Source of the DNA: Acetobacteraceae bacterium
Lineage (GTDB): Bacteria > Pseudomonadota > Alphaproteobacteria > Acetobacterales > Acetobacteraceae
Direction of reading: 5' to 3'
NCBI GenBank assembly: GCA_027482245.1
Contig: JAIXWG010000061.1
Coordinates: 124,001-188,000, forward strand
Length of the DNA stretch: 64,000 nt
Shown here in pieces: positions 40,110 through 47,748 of this stretch. Numbering within the stretch: position 1 is the stretch's first letter; the number at the start of each line of letters is the position of its first letter. Below the pieces are notes generated by a model. The model made no database searches. It saw only the letters and a list, made by a program, of their open reading frames with translations, and was not told where the DNA came from. Made by a program: the position numbers and the translations under genes.

Positions 40110-41423
40110 ATGTCGGGCCGCAACGCCATGCTGGAAGACGCGCTGGTCGAGGCGCGGGAGCAGTATGCGGCGGCGCGTCCGGCCAGCGCGGCGCAGCACG
40201 CGGCGGCGCTGGCCACCATGCCCGGCGGCAATACCCGATCCGTCCTGTTCCACGGCCCCTTTCCCTTCACGGCGGAGAAGGGGGAGGGCTGCGTGCTGAC
40301 CGATATCGACGGCCACCGCACCGTCAGCATGATCGGGGAGTTCACTGCCGGCCTCTTCGGCCATTCCCACCCCGCCATCCGCGCCGCCGTGCTGCGGGCG
40401 CTGGATGGCGGCGTGAACCTGACGGCGCATAACCGCTTCGAGGGCCGCTTCGCCGAACTCGTCTGCGACCGCTTCCCGTCGGTGGAGCGTGTGCGCTTCA
40501 CGAATTCAGGCACGGAGGCGAACCTGCTGGCGCTGGCCACCGCCACCATCGCCACGGGCCGCAAGACCATCCTGGGCTTCGATGGCGGGTACCATGGCGG
40601 GCTGATGACCTTCGCCGGCGGCGGCAACCCGATCAACGTGCCGCACAGGACCGTCGTCGCCCCCTACAACGACGTCGCCGCCGCCATCGCCATGGCGCGT
40701 GCGAATGCCACCGACCTGGCCGCCATTATCCTGGAGCCGATGCTAGGCGGCGGCGGCTGCATCCCGGCGACCCAGGCCTTCCTCCGGGCGCTCCGTGACG
40801 TCGCGACGGAAACCGGTGCCGTGCTGATCTTCGACGAGGTGATGACCAGCCGCCTCGCCCCCGGGGGATTGCAGGAAGCGACCGGCATCACCCCGGACAT
40901 GACGACACTCGGAAAATACATCGGCGGCGGCATGTCCTTCGGCGCCTTCGGCGGCAAGGAGTCGCTGATGGCGATCTTCGATCCGCGCCGGCCCGACGCC
41001 ATCCCCCATGCCGGCACCTTCAACAACAACACGCTGACCATGTCCGCCGGCATCGCCGCGCTGTCGGAGATCTACACGCCGGAGGTCGCCGTGACGCACA
41101 ACGGGAATGGCGATGCGCTGCGGGACGCGCTGAACGCGCTGGCCGCGAAGCATGGCGTTCCGATGCTGGTCACGGGCCGCGGCAGCATGATGGCCTTCCA
41201 TTTCGGAGCCGCGGTGCCCCGCAACGCGGCGGAGGCCAACGCCATGAACCAGCCGCTGAAGGAGCTGCTGTTCCTCGACCTGCTGGATCGCGGCTTCTAC
41301 ATCGCGCGGCGCGGCATGATCGCGCTGTCACTCGCCGTCGGCGCCGCGGAGCGGGAGGGTTTCCTCGCCGCCATGGACGATTTTCTCGAAATCCGCGCCG
41401 ACCTGATCCGCGCGGCCGTCTGA
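40110..41423 (+). CDS. Class III aminotransferase (glutamate-1-semialdehyde aminomutase-like)
   Basis: A 437-residue PLP enzyme of the class III group, closest in style to GSA aminomutase: MPGGNTRSVLFHGPFPF, FTNSGTEANLLALATATIATGR, GFDGGYHGG, the PLP-ring Asp242 in IFDEVMTSR and Schiff-base Lys269 in TTLGKYIGGGMSFGAFGG. The GSA-specific role is unlikely because it lies in a catabolic operon; transamination of an amino acid or omega-amino acid is more probable. Last gene before a strong hairpin. Confidence 0.88.
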   Translation: MSGRNAMLEDALVEAREQYAAARPASAAQHAAALATMPGGNTRSVLFHGPFPFTAEKGEGCVLTDIDGHRTVSMIGEFTAGLFGHSHPAIRAAVLRALDGGVNLTAHNRFEGRFAELVCDRFPSVERVRFTNSGTEANLLALATATIATGRKTILGFDGGYHGGLMTFAGGGNPINVPHRTVVAPYNDVAAAIAMARANATDLAAIILEPMLGGGGCIPATQAFLRALRDVATETGAVLIFDEVMTSRLAPGGLQEATGITPDMTTLGKYIGGGMSFGAFGGKESLMAIFDPRRPDAIPHAGTFNNNTLTMSAGIAALSEIYTPEVAVTHNGNGDALRDALNALAAKHGVPMLVTGRGSMMAFHFGAAVPRNAAEANAMNQPLKELLFLDLLDRGFYIARRGMIALSLAVGAAEREGFLAAMDDFLEIRADLIRAAV

Positions 41424-41432
41424 CTCGAAAGG

Positions 41433-41458
41433 CCCTCTCCCCCGGACGGGGGAGAGGG
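41433..41458. terminator. Hairpin terminator, CCCTCCCCCGC family, copy 2
   Basis: A perfect 11-bp stem CCCTCTCCCCC (41433-41443) with GGGGGAGAGGG (41448-41458), loop GGAC, then TTGGGTGAGGGGG. It lies between the convergent aminotransferase and nitroreductase genes. Relative to copies 1 and 3 both arms have changed together, so pairing is kept. Confidence 0.7.
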
Positions 41459-41477
41459 TTGGGTGAGGGGGTGACCC

Positions 41478-42083
41478 TCAGCCCCCGAAGCTCACCCCGA
41501 ACTTGCCAACGTGAGAAAACTCGCCGATCGGCTTGCGCACCCGCGGCAGCCCTTCCTTCGCCGCCACATCCGGCGGCAGGATCTTCGCTGCGTCGCCGGG
41601 CACGCCGAAGGCGATGGCGGAGACGGGGTCGTTATCCGCCGGCACGCCGAGCTCGACCCGCGCGCGCTCCACGTCGAAGCCGCGCATCTGGCGCGACGCC
41701 AGGCCCATGGACGCCGCCTGCAGCACCATGTTCGCCGCCGCCTGGCCGAGGTCGTAATAGGCGACGGCGTTGGGATTGCCGTTGCCGGAGAAGACCTTGC
41801 GGGCGACCGTGATCACCAGCGCGCCGGCATCCTTCGCCCAGACCTGGTTGAACGGGCCCAGCAGGCCGAGCAGCGTCGCAAAGGCCGCCGGATCCGCATC
41901 CCGCCGCGCGACGACGAAGTTCCAGGGCTGCTCGTTGAAGCAGGAGGCGGCCCAGCGGCCGGCTTCGAGGATCGAGGCCAGCTGCTCCGCCGTCACCGGC
42001 GCATCGGTGTAGGCGCGCGGGCTGTGCCGCGTGGCGATCAGCGGGTGGATGGGGTGCGAAGCCGGGGCGTTGCGATCGGTCAT
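41478..42083 (-). CDS. Nitroreductase-family FMN protein
   Basis: A 201-residue nitroreductase-fold flavoprotein. Signs are HPLIATRHSPRAYTDAPVTAEQLASILEAGRWAASCFNEQPWNFVVAR (FMN-binding RHSPR and SCFNEQPW) and YYDLGQAAANMVLQAASMGLASRQMRGFD. These enzymes reduce nitro groups, quinones or enones with NAD(P)H. It lies 13 bp downstream of a Bug gene start-to-end on the same strand and may belong to its operon. Natural substrate unknown. Confidence 0.9.
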   Translation of the reverse strand: MTDRNAPASHPIHPLIATRHSPRAYTDAPVTAEQLASILEAGRWAASCFNEQPWNFVVARRDADPAAFATLLGLLGPFNQVWAKDAGALVITVARKVFSGNGNPNAVAYYDLGQAAANMVLQAASMGLASRQMRGFDVERARVELGVPADNDPVSAIAFGVPGDAAKILPPDVAAKEGLPRVRKPIGEFSHVGKFGVSFGG

Positions 42084-42096
42084 GCGGGGAGGTCCT

Positions 42097-43083
42097 CTAT
42101 TGCCGTTCCATGCGGGTCCGCTCGATCACCTCGGCCCAGCGTGCGATTTCGGCGTGCACCGTGGCCTTGGTCTCGGCCGGCGTTCCCGGCTCCCGCGCCG
42201 CCAGCCCCAGCTCGCCGAGCCGGGCCCGCAGCGTGGCGTCGGCATGCATGCCGCGCGCGACCTCGGTGATGCGCTCCACCACGCTGGGGGGCGTTCGGGC
42301 GGGGGCGCCGATCGCATACCACGTCTCGATATCGAAGTCAGGACGACCCAGCGCCTCCGCCACCGTCGGCACCTCCGGCAGCAGGGGCGACCGGGTGCGC
42401 GACGTGATGGCCAGCGCCCGCACCTCGCCGCCCCGGATCTGGCCGAGCACGGCGGAGGCCGTCTCGCTCACCACCTGCACCTCGTTGTTGCGCAGCCCGA
42501 TGATGGCGGCGGGCGTGCCGCGATAGGGGATGTGCATCAGTCGGAAGTCGCCCGCGGCCTGGATGGCTTCCGCCACGAAATGCTGCGTGCTGCCGACGCC
42601 GACGGTCGCGACGTTCAGCTGCTCCGGCCGCGCCTTGGCGCGCCGGACCAGGTCGGGCAGGTCGGCCGGCGCATCCGGCCCCGTGCCGGCCAGCAACACC
42701 AGGCCGATGGAGGCGACCATGGCGATGGGTTCGATATCCGCCCGCGGGTCATAGGGCAGGCGGCGATACAGCGCGGCGGAGACGGCGAAACCGTTGTTCA
42801 GCAGCATCAGCGTGTGGCCGTCGGTCGCACGCGCCAGCGCTTCCGCCGCCAGGGTCCCGCCGGCGCCGGCCCGGTTCTCCACCACCACGGGCTGGCCGAA
42901 GGCCGCCGCCATGGAGGGCGCGATCAGCCGCGCCACGATGTCCGTCGTGCCCCCGGCCGCGAAGCCCTGGAGGAAGCGCACCGGCCGGTCGGGCCAGCGG
43001 GGTTGCGCCAGGGCAGGGGCGGCCAGAAGCCCCGCGCCGGCGGCCAGCAGCGTGCGGCGGGACCGCGATCCGCGATCAACCAT
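42097..43083 (-). CDS. Bug/TctC-family substrate-binding protein
   Basis: A 328-residue Bug protein with a twin-arginine signal (RSRRTLLAAGAGLLAAPALAQ). Landmarks: VRFLQGFAAGGTTDIVARLIAPSMAAAFGQPVVVENRAGAGGTLAAEALARATDGHT, LMHIPYRGTPAAIIGL and WAEVIERTRME. A GGAGG site lies seven bases before the ATG. Upstream are the palindrome GCCAATTGGC (43098) and a CAATCGTTTGTTAAG motif shared with the dctQ leader. It is probably co-transcribed with the nitroreductase gene. Confidence 0.92.
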   Translation of the reverse strand: MVDRGSRSRRTLLAAGAGLLAAPALAQPRWPDRPVRFLQGFAAGGTTDIVARLIAPSMAAAFGQPVVVENRAGAGGTLAAEALARATDGHTLMLLNNGFAVSAALYRRLPYDPRADIEPIAMVASIGLVLLAGTGPDAPADLPDLVRRAKARPEQLNVATVGVGSTQHFVAEAIQAAGDFRLMHIPYRGTPAAIIGLRNNEVQVVSETASAVLGQIRGGEVRALAITSRTRSPLLPEVPTVAEALGRPDFDIETWYAIGAPARTPPSVVERITEVARGMHADATLRARLGELGLAAREPGTPAETKATVHAEIARWAEVIERTRMERQ

Positions 43084-43097
43084 GACGGAACCTCCTT

Positions 43098-43125
43098 GCC
43101 AATTGGCGTGCAATCGTTTGTTAAG
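43098..43125. promoter_or_regulatory. Candidate operator upstream of Bug gene
   Basis: GCCAATTGGC (43098-43107) is a perfect 10-bp palindrome, followed by CAATCGTTTGTTAAG (43111-43125). The latter matches CAATCGCTTGTTAG at 32434-32447 upstream of dctQ. The region separates two divergent genes, so it may control both. No regulator gene is adjacent. Confidence 0.4.
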
Positions 43126-43196
43126 CGTCCTCCTACGGCACGGGGCCGGACCGTCAAGGCCGAAACATCCCGCGCAAGCCACCACCGGAGCCCACC

Positions 43197-43811
43197 ATGT
43201 CAGACGCGCTTCAACTCCGCCGCCTCCAGGTCGCCGAACTCGTGCAGAACTGGGCCGTCTGGCGCGATGCCGGGGATTGGGACCGCTTCGCCACCTGCTG
43301 GCACAGCGATGGCCGCATGTTCGCCACCTGGTGCCAGGCCCCGGCCGCGCAGTTCATCGAGGCCTCGAAGGCCGGCTGGGCCAAGGGCGTGTCGATCCTG
43401 CACTTCCTGGGCGGCTGTTCCGTGGACCTGGCGGGGAACCGCGCCATCGCCCAGACCAAGATGACGATCAGCCAGCGGGCGGAGGTCCATGGCGTGCTGG
43501 TGGATGTCGTCTGCACCGGCCGCTTCCACGACTTCATCGAGGAGCGCGACGGCAAGTGGGGGATCGTGCTGCGCCAGCCCATCTATGAGAAGGACCGGAT
43601 GGACCCGGTGGACCCGGCCGCGAAGCTCAGCCTGGACCCGGCCCTGCTGGCCCGCTTCCCGGAAGGCTACCGCCACCTCGCCTATCTCCAGACCCAGATC
43701 GGCTACGAGGTGAAGACCGACATGCCGGGCCTGAAGGGGGAGCGCGTCCAGGCCCTCTACGCCGCCGGCCGCCGCTGGCTGGCGGGCGAGGCCCCGGGCT
43801 GGGAGGAATAA
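43197..43811 (+). CDS. SnoaL/NTF2-like protein
   Basis: A 204-residue NTF2-fold protein of the SnoaL_4 kind. The opening RRLQVAELVQNWAVWRDAGDWDRFATCWHSDGRMFATWCQ and the central HFLGGCSVDLAGNRAIAQTKMTISQRAEVHGVLVDVVCTGRFHDFIEERDGKWGI are typical. Such proteins include ring-hydroxylating dioxygenase small subunits, dehydratases and isomerases. It is divergent from a Bug gene. Function unknown. Confidence 0.8.
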   Translation: MSDALQLRRLQVAELVQNWAVWRDAGDWDRFATCWHSDGRMFATWCQAPAAQFIEASKAGWAKGVSILHFLGGCSVDLAGNRAIAQTKMTISQRAEVHGVLVDVVCTGRFHDFIEERDGKWGIVLRQPIYEKDRMDPVDPAAKLSLDPALLARFPEGYRHLAYLQTQIGYEVKTDMPGLKGERVQALYAAGRRWLAGEAPGWEE

Positions 43812-44094
43812 TAGTAGCGTTAGTATTGCGGGCAGCGGCCGACGCAGTCGGCCAAGGCCGCGAATGCGGCCCCCGGCAAATGCGGCGAAGCCGGCGCCCG
43901 GCGTCTGAGCCGCCGCAGGCGGCCGTCGGAATAAAGGAGGCTTATCAACAATCCTTAAGCCGAATCCGTGTCACTGTCGCGTCATCGCCCTGCCGGGGCG
44001 GTGACACGAATCCCTGGCAGAAGCGTTACGGCACCGCTCCGGGATTCGGGGTGGCGGGGGGTAGGAAGCCCCGGGGTTGAGAAGGAAGACTGGT
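43812..44094. other. Non-coding, structured gap with a dispersed repeat
   Basis: This 283-bp gap holds a dispersed repeat (43855-43908), then hairpin GGCTTA/TAAGCC (43939-43944 with 43956-43961), then a larger stem CGTGTCAC/GTGACACG (43967-43974 with 44001-44008) enclosing CGCCC/GGGCG (43986-43990 with 43996-44000). The second part is AT-richer and could be a structured leader or small RNA. No tRNA or known riboswitch was recognised. Confidence 0.45.
43855..43908. repeat. Dispersed intergenic repeat, copy 1
   Basis: Shares AGGCCGCGAAT-N-CGGCCC at its left end and AGCCGGCGCCCGGCGTCTGA at its right end with 45699-45766, 1.8 kb away, with a variable middle containing TGGCGAAGC/TGCGGCGAAGC. Short internal complementarities suggest it folds. 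It resembles a REP-type element rather than an insertion sequence; no terminal duplication was seen. Confidence 0.55.
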
Positions 44095-44292
44095 ATGACT
44101 GAACAGGATTTCCGGCGGGAGCGTCTGCTCGCCTCGGGCCTGTTGCGAGGCGCGGTGATGGCCCAGGCGCAGGCGGATACCGCGCTGCGGCGGATGCCGC
44201 CGCCCAAGGGGTCGATCACCCCGGCGAAGGCCGCAATTGCCGCGCCACCATCGGCAGGAAATGCGCCACGGGCGGCGTCTCCAGCCCCGTGA
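44095..44292 (+). CDS. Possible small protein
   Basis: A 65-residue reading frame starting MTEQDFRRERLLASGLLRGAVMAQAQADTALRRMPPP, with a GGAAG site six bases before the ATG. The second half overlaps the 3' end of the convergent HD-domain gene by 77 bp and is Ala/Pro-rich, which weakens the case. I recognise no family. It may be a real short protein, or the true gene may end differently. Confidence 0.35.
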   Translation: MTEQDFRRERLLASGLLRGAVMAQAQADTALRRMPPPKGSITPAKAAIAAPPSAGNAPRAASPAP

Positions 44293-44779
44293 CCTTCGCT
44301 TCCTCGTCGAAGCGGCGGAGCGTGACAGCTGCCTCGTGCTGCGGATTGGCGCGGAAGGCCGCGACCTCGCCCTCTGACATCGGGCCGCCTTGCAGGGACA
44401 GGCTCAGCACGCTGTCCGGGGACAGCTTGCCGAAATAGTCGGCCTCCGTCGCGCACAGGTAACGCTTGGCGGCAACGTGCAGGCGAACGGGCTCCGCCAC
44501 CTCCGGCCCGAAATGCCGGGCGAGCCAGGCGGCGCCCAGCTCCTCATGCCGGTCATCGATGCCCTCCTCGGCCGGATTCTCGCCGAGGTCATGCACCAGG
44601 TGCCCGACATCATGCAGCAGGGCGGCGACCACCAGCGCCTCCGGGCAGCCGCGCTGTTCCGCGAACATGGCGGCCTGCAGCGCATGCTGCTTCTGGGTGA
44701 TCTCGTGCAGGCCGTAATTCCCGTCGGCGCGGTGCTCCAGCATCGCCGCGATCGCCGCCAGCCGGGGGTCCTGGGTCAT
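44216..44779 (-). CDS. PhnZ-like HD-domain mixed-valent diiron oxygenase
   Basis: A 187-residue HD protein of the phosphonate-oxygenase (PhnZ/TmpB) type. Comparing with PhnZ from memory, the likely diiron ligands are His32, His56, Asp57, His78, His101 and Asp158, and Lys105 is in HVAAKRYL. The lid Tyr is present (Tyr22), but the residue matching the substrate-binding Glu is His25, with Glu26 beside it. PhnZ cleaves 2-amino-1-hydroxyethylphosphonate; the altered lid suggests a different substrate. The ATG at 44779 has AGGAG six bases upstream. It is divergent from the ABC transporter; no phosphonate gene is nearby. Confidence 0.82.
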   Translation of the reverse strand: MTQDPRLAAIAAMLEHRADGNYGLHEITQKQHALQAAMFAEQRGCPEALVVAALLHDVGHLVHDLGENPAEEGIDDRHEELGAAWLARHFGPEVAEPVRLHVAAKRYLCATEADYFGKLSPDSVLSLSLQGGPMSEGEVAAFRANPQHEAAVTLRRFDEEAKVTGLETPPVAHFLPMVARQLRPSPG

Positions 44780-44880
44780 CGGGGGCTCCTGCGCCAATCC
44801 TGTGGATGATGCCGCAGCGCATCATCGCGCATCAATGACCCGCTTTCTGTTTGTAAATCGCGCGTGTAGCGTCCGCCGCC

Positions 44881-45657
44881 ATGACGGGATCGATCCTTGA
44901 GGTGCGCGGCCTGGCGCGCCGCTTCGGCGGCGTGGTGGCGCTGGCTGGGCTGGACCTGACGGTGCGGGAAGGCACGGTCACGGCGCTGATCGGGCCCAAT
45001 GGCGCCGGCAAATCCACCGCCTTCCAGTGCATCTCCGGCGTCATCAGGCCTGATTCCGGCACCGTCCGCTTCAACGGCCAGGACATCACGGGCTGGCGGC
45101 CGGACCGCATCACCGGCGCCGGCCTGGTCCGCAGCTTCCAGATCGCCCGCGGCATTCCCCGCCTGACGGTGCTGGAAAACCTCCTGCTCTACGGCCAGGC
45201 CCAGCCCGGCGAATCGGTGCTCACCGCCTTCCTCGCCCCCGCCGCGCAACGGCGGCGGGAGGAAGCGTTGCGGGAGAAGGCGCGCGCCATCGCCGGGCGG
45301 CTCAACCTGGCCCGCGTGCTGGACAACCCGGCCGCGGCGCTCTCCGGCGGCCAGAAGAAGCTGATGGAGATCGGCCGCGCCCTGATGGCCGACCCGAAGC
45401 TGCTGATCCTTGATGAGCCGGTCGCCGGCGTGAACCCGACCCTGTCGGCCGAGATCGCGACCCATATCGCGCATTTGCGGGACGAGGGCATGACCGTGCT
45501 GATCGTGGAGCACCACATGGATTTCGTGGCGTCGCTCTGCGACCCCGTCATCGTCATGGCGGAAGGCCGCCCCCTGATGGAGGGCAGCTTCGAGCAGGTG
45601 GCAAACGACCCCCGCGTGCAGGAAGCCTATATGGGGCGAAGGGCGGTGCACGCGTGA
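44881..45657 (+). CDS. livG: Branched-chain amino-acid-type ABC transporter ATPase LivG
   Basis: A 258-residue ABC ATPase: Walker A GPNGAGKST, signature LSGGQKK, Walker B LLILDEP, and the LivG-type C-terminal VEHHMDFVASLCDPVIVMAEGR. The first of six genes (livG, livF, binding protein, livH, livM, GAF protein) for import of an amino acid or amide-like solute. It is separated from livF by 142 bp containing a dispersed repeat, unusual within a transporter operon. Confidence 0.93.
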   Translation: MTGSILEVRGLARRFGGVVALAGLDLTVREGTVTALIGPNGAGKSTAFQCISGVIRPDSGTVRFNGQDITGWRPDRITGAGLVRSFQIARGIPRLTVLENLLLYGQAQPGESVLTAFLAPAAQRRREEALREKARAIAGRLNLARVLDNPAAALSGGQKKLMEIGRALMADPKLLILDEPVAGVNPTLSAEIATHIAHLRDEGMTVLIVEHHMDFVASLCDPVIVMAEGRPLMEGSFEQVANDPRVQEAYMGRRAVHA

Positions 45658-45698
45658 TGTCTGTCGGCACACTGCACATCCTGCGGCCCGAAGGGCCG

Positions 45699-45766
45699 AG
45701 GCCGCGAATTCGGCCCGCCACTTATGTGGCGAAGCCAAGCCGGCGGAGCCGGCGCCCGGCGTCTGA
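45699..45766. repeat. Dispersed intergenic repeat, copy 2, between livG and livF
   Basis: Same family as 43855-43908: AGGCCGCGAAT at the left, AGCCGGCGCCCGGCGTCTGA at the right. The gap also has short palindromes CGGCCCGAAGGGCCG (45684-45698) and GCGGAGGCGAAGCCTCCGTGC (45771-45791). It could attenuate transcription or stabilise mRNA between the two ATPase genes. Confidence 0.55.
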
Positions 45767-45799
45767 AGGGCGCGGAGGCGAAGCCTCCGTGCAGGCAGC

Positions 45800-46513
45800 A
45801 TGACCGTCCTTCTCGAAGCCGAGGGCGTCGTCGGCGGCTATGGCGCGGCGGATGAGATCCTGAAGGGCATCACCGTCACCCTGGCCGCACGCCGCATGGC
45901 CGCGATCGTCGGGCCGAACGGGGCGGGCAAGTCCACCTTCCTCAAGGCCATCGCGGGGCTCGTGAAGCTGAAGGCCGGCCAGGTGCGGCTTGCCGGCGAA
46001 ACCCTGACCGGATTGCCGCCCCGCGGAGTCGCCGCCCGCGGCATCGCCTTCGTACCCCAGGAATCCAACGTCTTCGGCAGCCTGACGGTGCGGGAGAACC
46101 TGGAGATGGGCGGCTACCTGGAACCCCGCGCCACGGTCGCGCGGCGGGTCGAGGGCCTCTTCACCCGCTTCCCCATCCTGGCCGAGAAGCGCCGCCGCGC
46201 CGCGCGCACCCTGTCCGGCGGCCAGCGCCAGATCCTCGCCATGGGCATGGCGCTGATGGTGGAACCCAAGCTGCTGCTGCTGGACGAACCCTCCGCGGGT
46301 CTTTCGCCGAAAGCCGCGGAGTCGCTCTTCGACGGCATCGCCGCCATCCACCAGGAAGGCACCGCCATCCTGATGGTGGAGCAGAATGCGCTGGAGGCGC
46401 TGGCCATCGCGGAGGAAGGCATCGTCCTCGTCGATGGCCGCGTCGCCCGCACGGGGGATGCCGCAACGCTCGCCGGGGACCCGGAAGTGCGCCGCCTGTT
46501 CCTGGGCGGCTGA
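45800..46513 (+). CDS. livF: Branched-chain amino-acid-type ABC transporter ATPase LivF
   Basis: A 237-residue ABC ATPase: Walker A GPNGAGKST, LivF-type FVPQESNVFGSLTVRENLEMGGYL, signature LSGGQRQ, Walker B LLLLDEPSAGLSP and the switch MVEQNALEAL. Works with LivG to power the LivHM permease. Located 29 bp before the binding-protein gene. Confidence 0.93.
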   Translation: MTVLLEAEGVVGGYGAADEILKGITVTLAARRMAAIVGPNGAGKSTFLKAIAGLVKLKAGQVRLAGETLTGLPPRGVAARGIAFVPQESNVFGSLTVRENLEMGGYLEPRATVARRVEGLFTRFPILAEKRRRAARTLSGGQRQILAMGMALMVEPKLLLLDEPSAGLSPKAAESLFDGIAAIHQEGTAILMVEQNALEALAIAEEGIVLVDGRVARTGDAATLAGDPEVRRLFLGG

Positions 46514-46542
46514 ACCAACAAACCAACAGGGGAAAGACTGGG

Positions 46543-47748
46543 ATGACGACCTTCAGCCTCAATCGCCGCGCGGCGCTGCTCGGCACCGCCGGCGCGCTGT
46601 CCTCCTTCGCCATCGGCGGGAAGCTGGCGGCCCAAGGCGCGCCGATCACCTTCGGCGTCCTGCCGCCGCTGACCGGCGCGGGCGGCCCCTACGGCCCCGC
46701 CATGCTGCGCGCCGTGCAGGGCGTGGTGGAGGAAGCGAACGCCGCCGGCGGCATCCGCGGCCGCCAGATCCGCGTCGTCGCGGAAGACGACCAGACCAAC
46801 CCGGATGCCGCCGTCCGCGGCGCCCGCAAGCTGATCGACGTGGACCGCGCTTCCTGCATCATCGGCACCTGGGCCAGCGCCAGCACCACGGCCGTGGCGC
46901 CGCTCTGCTGGGAGAACCGGGTGAGCCTCTTCACCGTCTCCGGCGCCGACAGCATCACGCTGCTGCCGCACCAGGGCTACATCTTCCGCACCCAGCCCAA
47001 CAGCCGCCTGCAGATCAGCACGGCCTGCGACTACCTGCTGGGCAAGGGCGCGCGCCGAGTCTTCCACATGGCCGCGCAGTCGCCCTTCGCCCAGTCCAGC
47101 CAGGACGTGATGGTGGAGAAGTTCCGCGCCGGCGGCGGCGCCGTCTCCGGCTTCACCATCTATGAGCGTGACAAGACCGCTTTCCGGTCGGAGGTGGACG
47201 CCATCATGCGCAGCCGCTCCGACACCGTCATGCTGAACGGCTACCTGCCCGACGTGACGATCCTGCTGCGCGAGCTCTTCCGCGCGGGCTTCGAGGGCCG
47301 CCGCTTCACCTTCGCCTATGCCGCCAACGCCACCACCTTCCAGTCCCTGCCGAATGAGGTGACGAACGGCCTGGTGACCTTCCAGCCGAGCCCGGACCTC
47401 GACAGCGGCGCCTTCAACCGCCTGAAGAACCGCTTCGGCAATGTCGAGGTCGATCCCTACTCCGCCCAGACCAACGACCACGCGACGCTCGCCATCCTCG
47501 CCGCCGCCCAGGCCGGGGAGGCGACGGGCACCGCCATCCGCGACAACGTCCGCAAGATCAGCCAGGGCGATGGGGAGAAGGTGGACAACGTCACCGACGG
47601 CCTCCGCCTCATCGCCGCCGGCCGCGCGGTGAATTTCGAGGGCGCGTCCGGCCCCGTCTCCTTCGACGAGCGTGGCGACATCCAGGGCACGAAGTTCCGC
47701 TACGAAGTGGCGGAGAACGGGCGCTTCCGGCTGCTCGAACTGGTCTGA
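46543..47748 (+). CDS. ABC transporter periplasmic binding protein (LivJ/amide type)
   Basis: A 401-residue binding protein with an N-terminal export signal (LNRRAALLGTAGALSSFAIGGKLAAQ). It opens with ITFGVLPPLTGAGGPYGPAMLRAVQGVVEEANAAGGIRGRQIRVVAEDDQTNPDAAVRGARKLID, the type I hydrophobic-amino-acid receptor signature. The ligand-site serines of LivJ are not obvious, so an aromatic acid, amide or other solute is as likely as leucine. Overlaps livH by one base (TGATG). Confidence 0.92.
   Translation: MTTFSLNRRAALLGTAGALSSFAIGGKLAAQGAPITFGVLPPLTGAGGPYGPAMLRAVQGVVEEANAAGGIRGRQIRVVAEDDQTNPDAAVRGARKLIDVDRASCIIGTWASASTTAVAPLCWENRVSLFTVSGADSITLLPHQGYIFRTQPNSRLQISTACDYLLGKGARRVFHMAAQSPFAQSSQDVMVEKFRAGGGAVSGFTIYERDKTAFRSEVDAIMRSRSDTVMLNGYLPDVTILLRELFRAGFEGRRFTFAYAANATTFQSLPNEVTNGLVTFQPSPDLDSGAFNRLKNRFGNVEVDPYSAQTNDHATLAILAAAQAGEATGTAIRDNVRKISQGDGEKVDNVTDGLRLIAAGRAVNFEGASGPVSFDERGDIQGTKFRYEVAENGRFRLLELV

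Noticed and set aside
43826..44080. 84-codon frame in the repeat region before the HD gene
   Set aside because: It lies mostly in the dispersed repeat and hairpins, with no ribosome site and no family resemblance.
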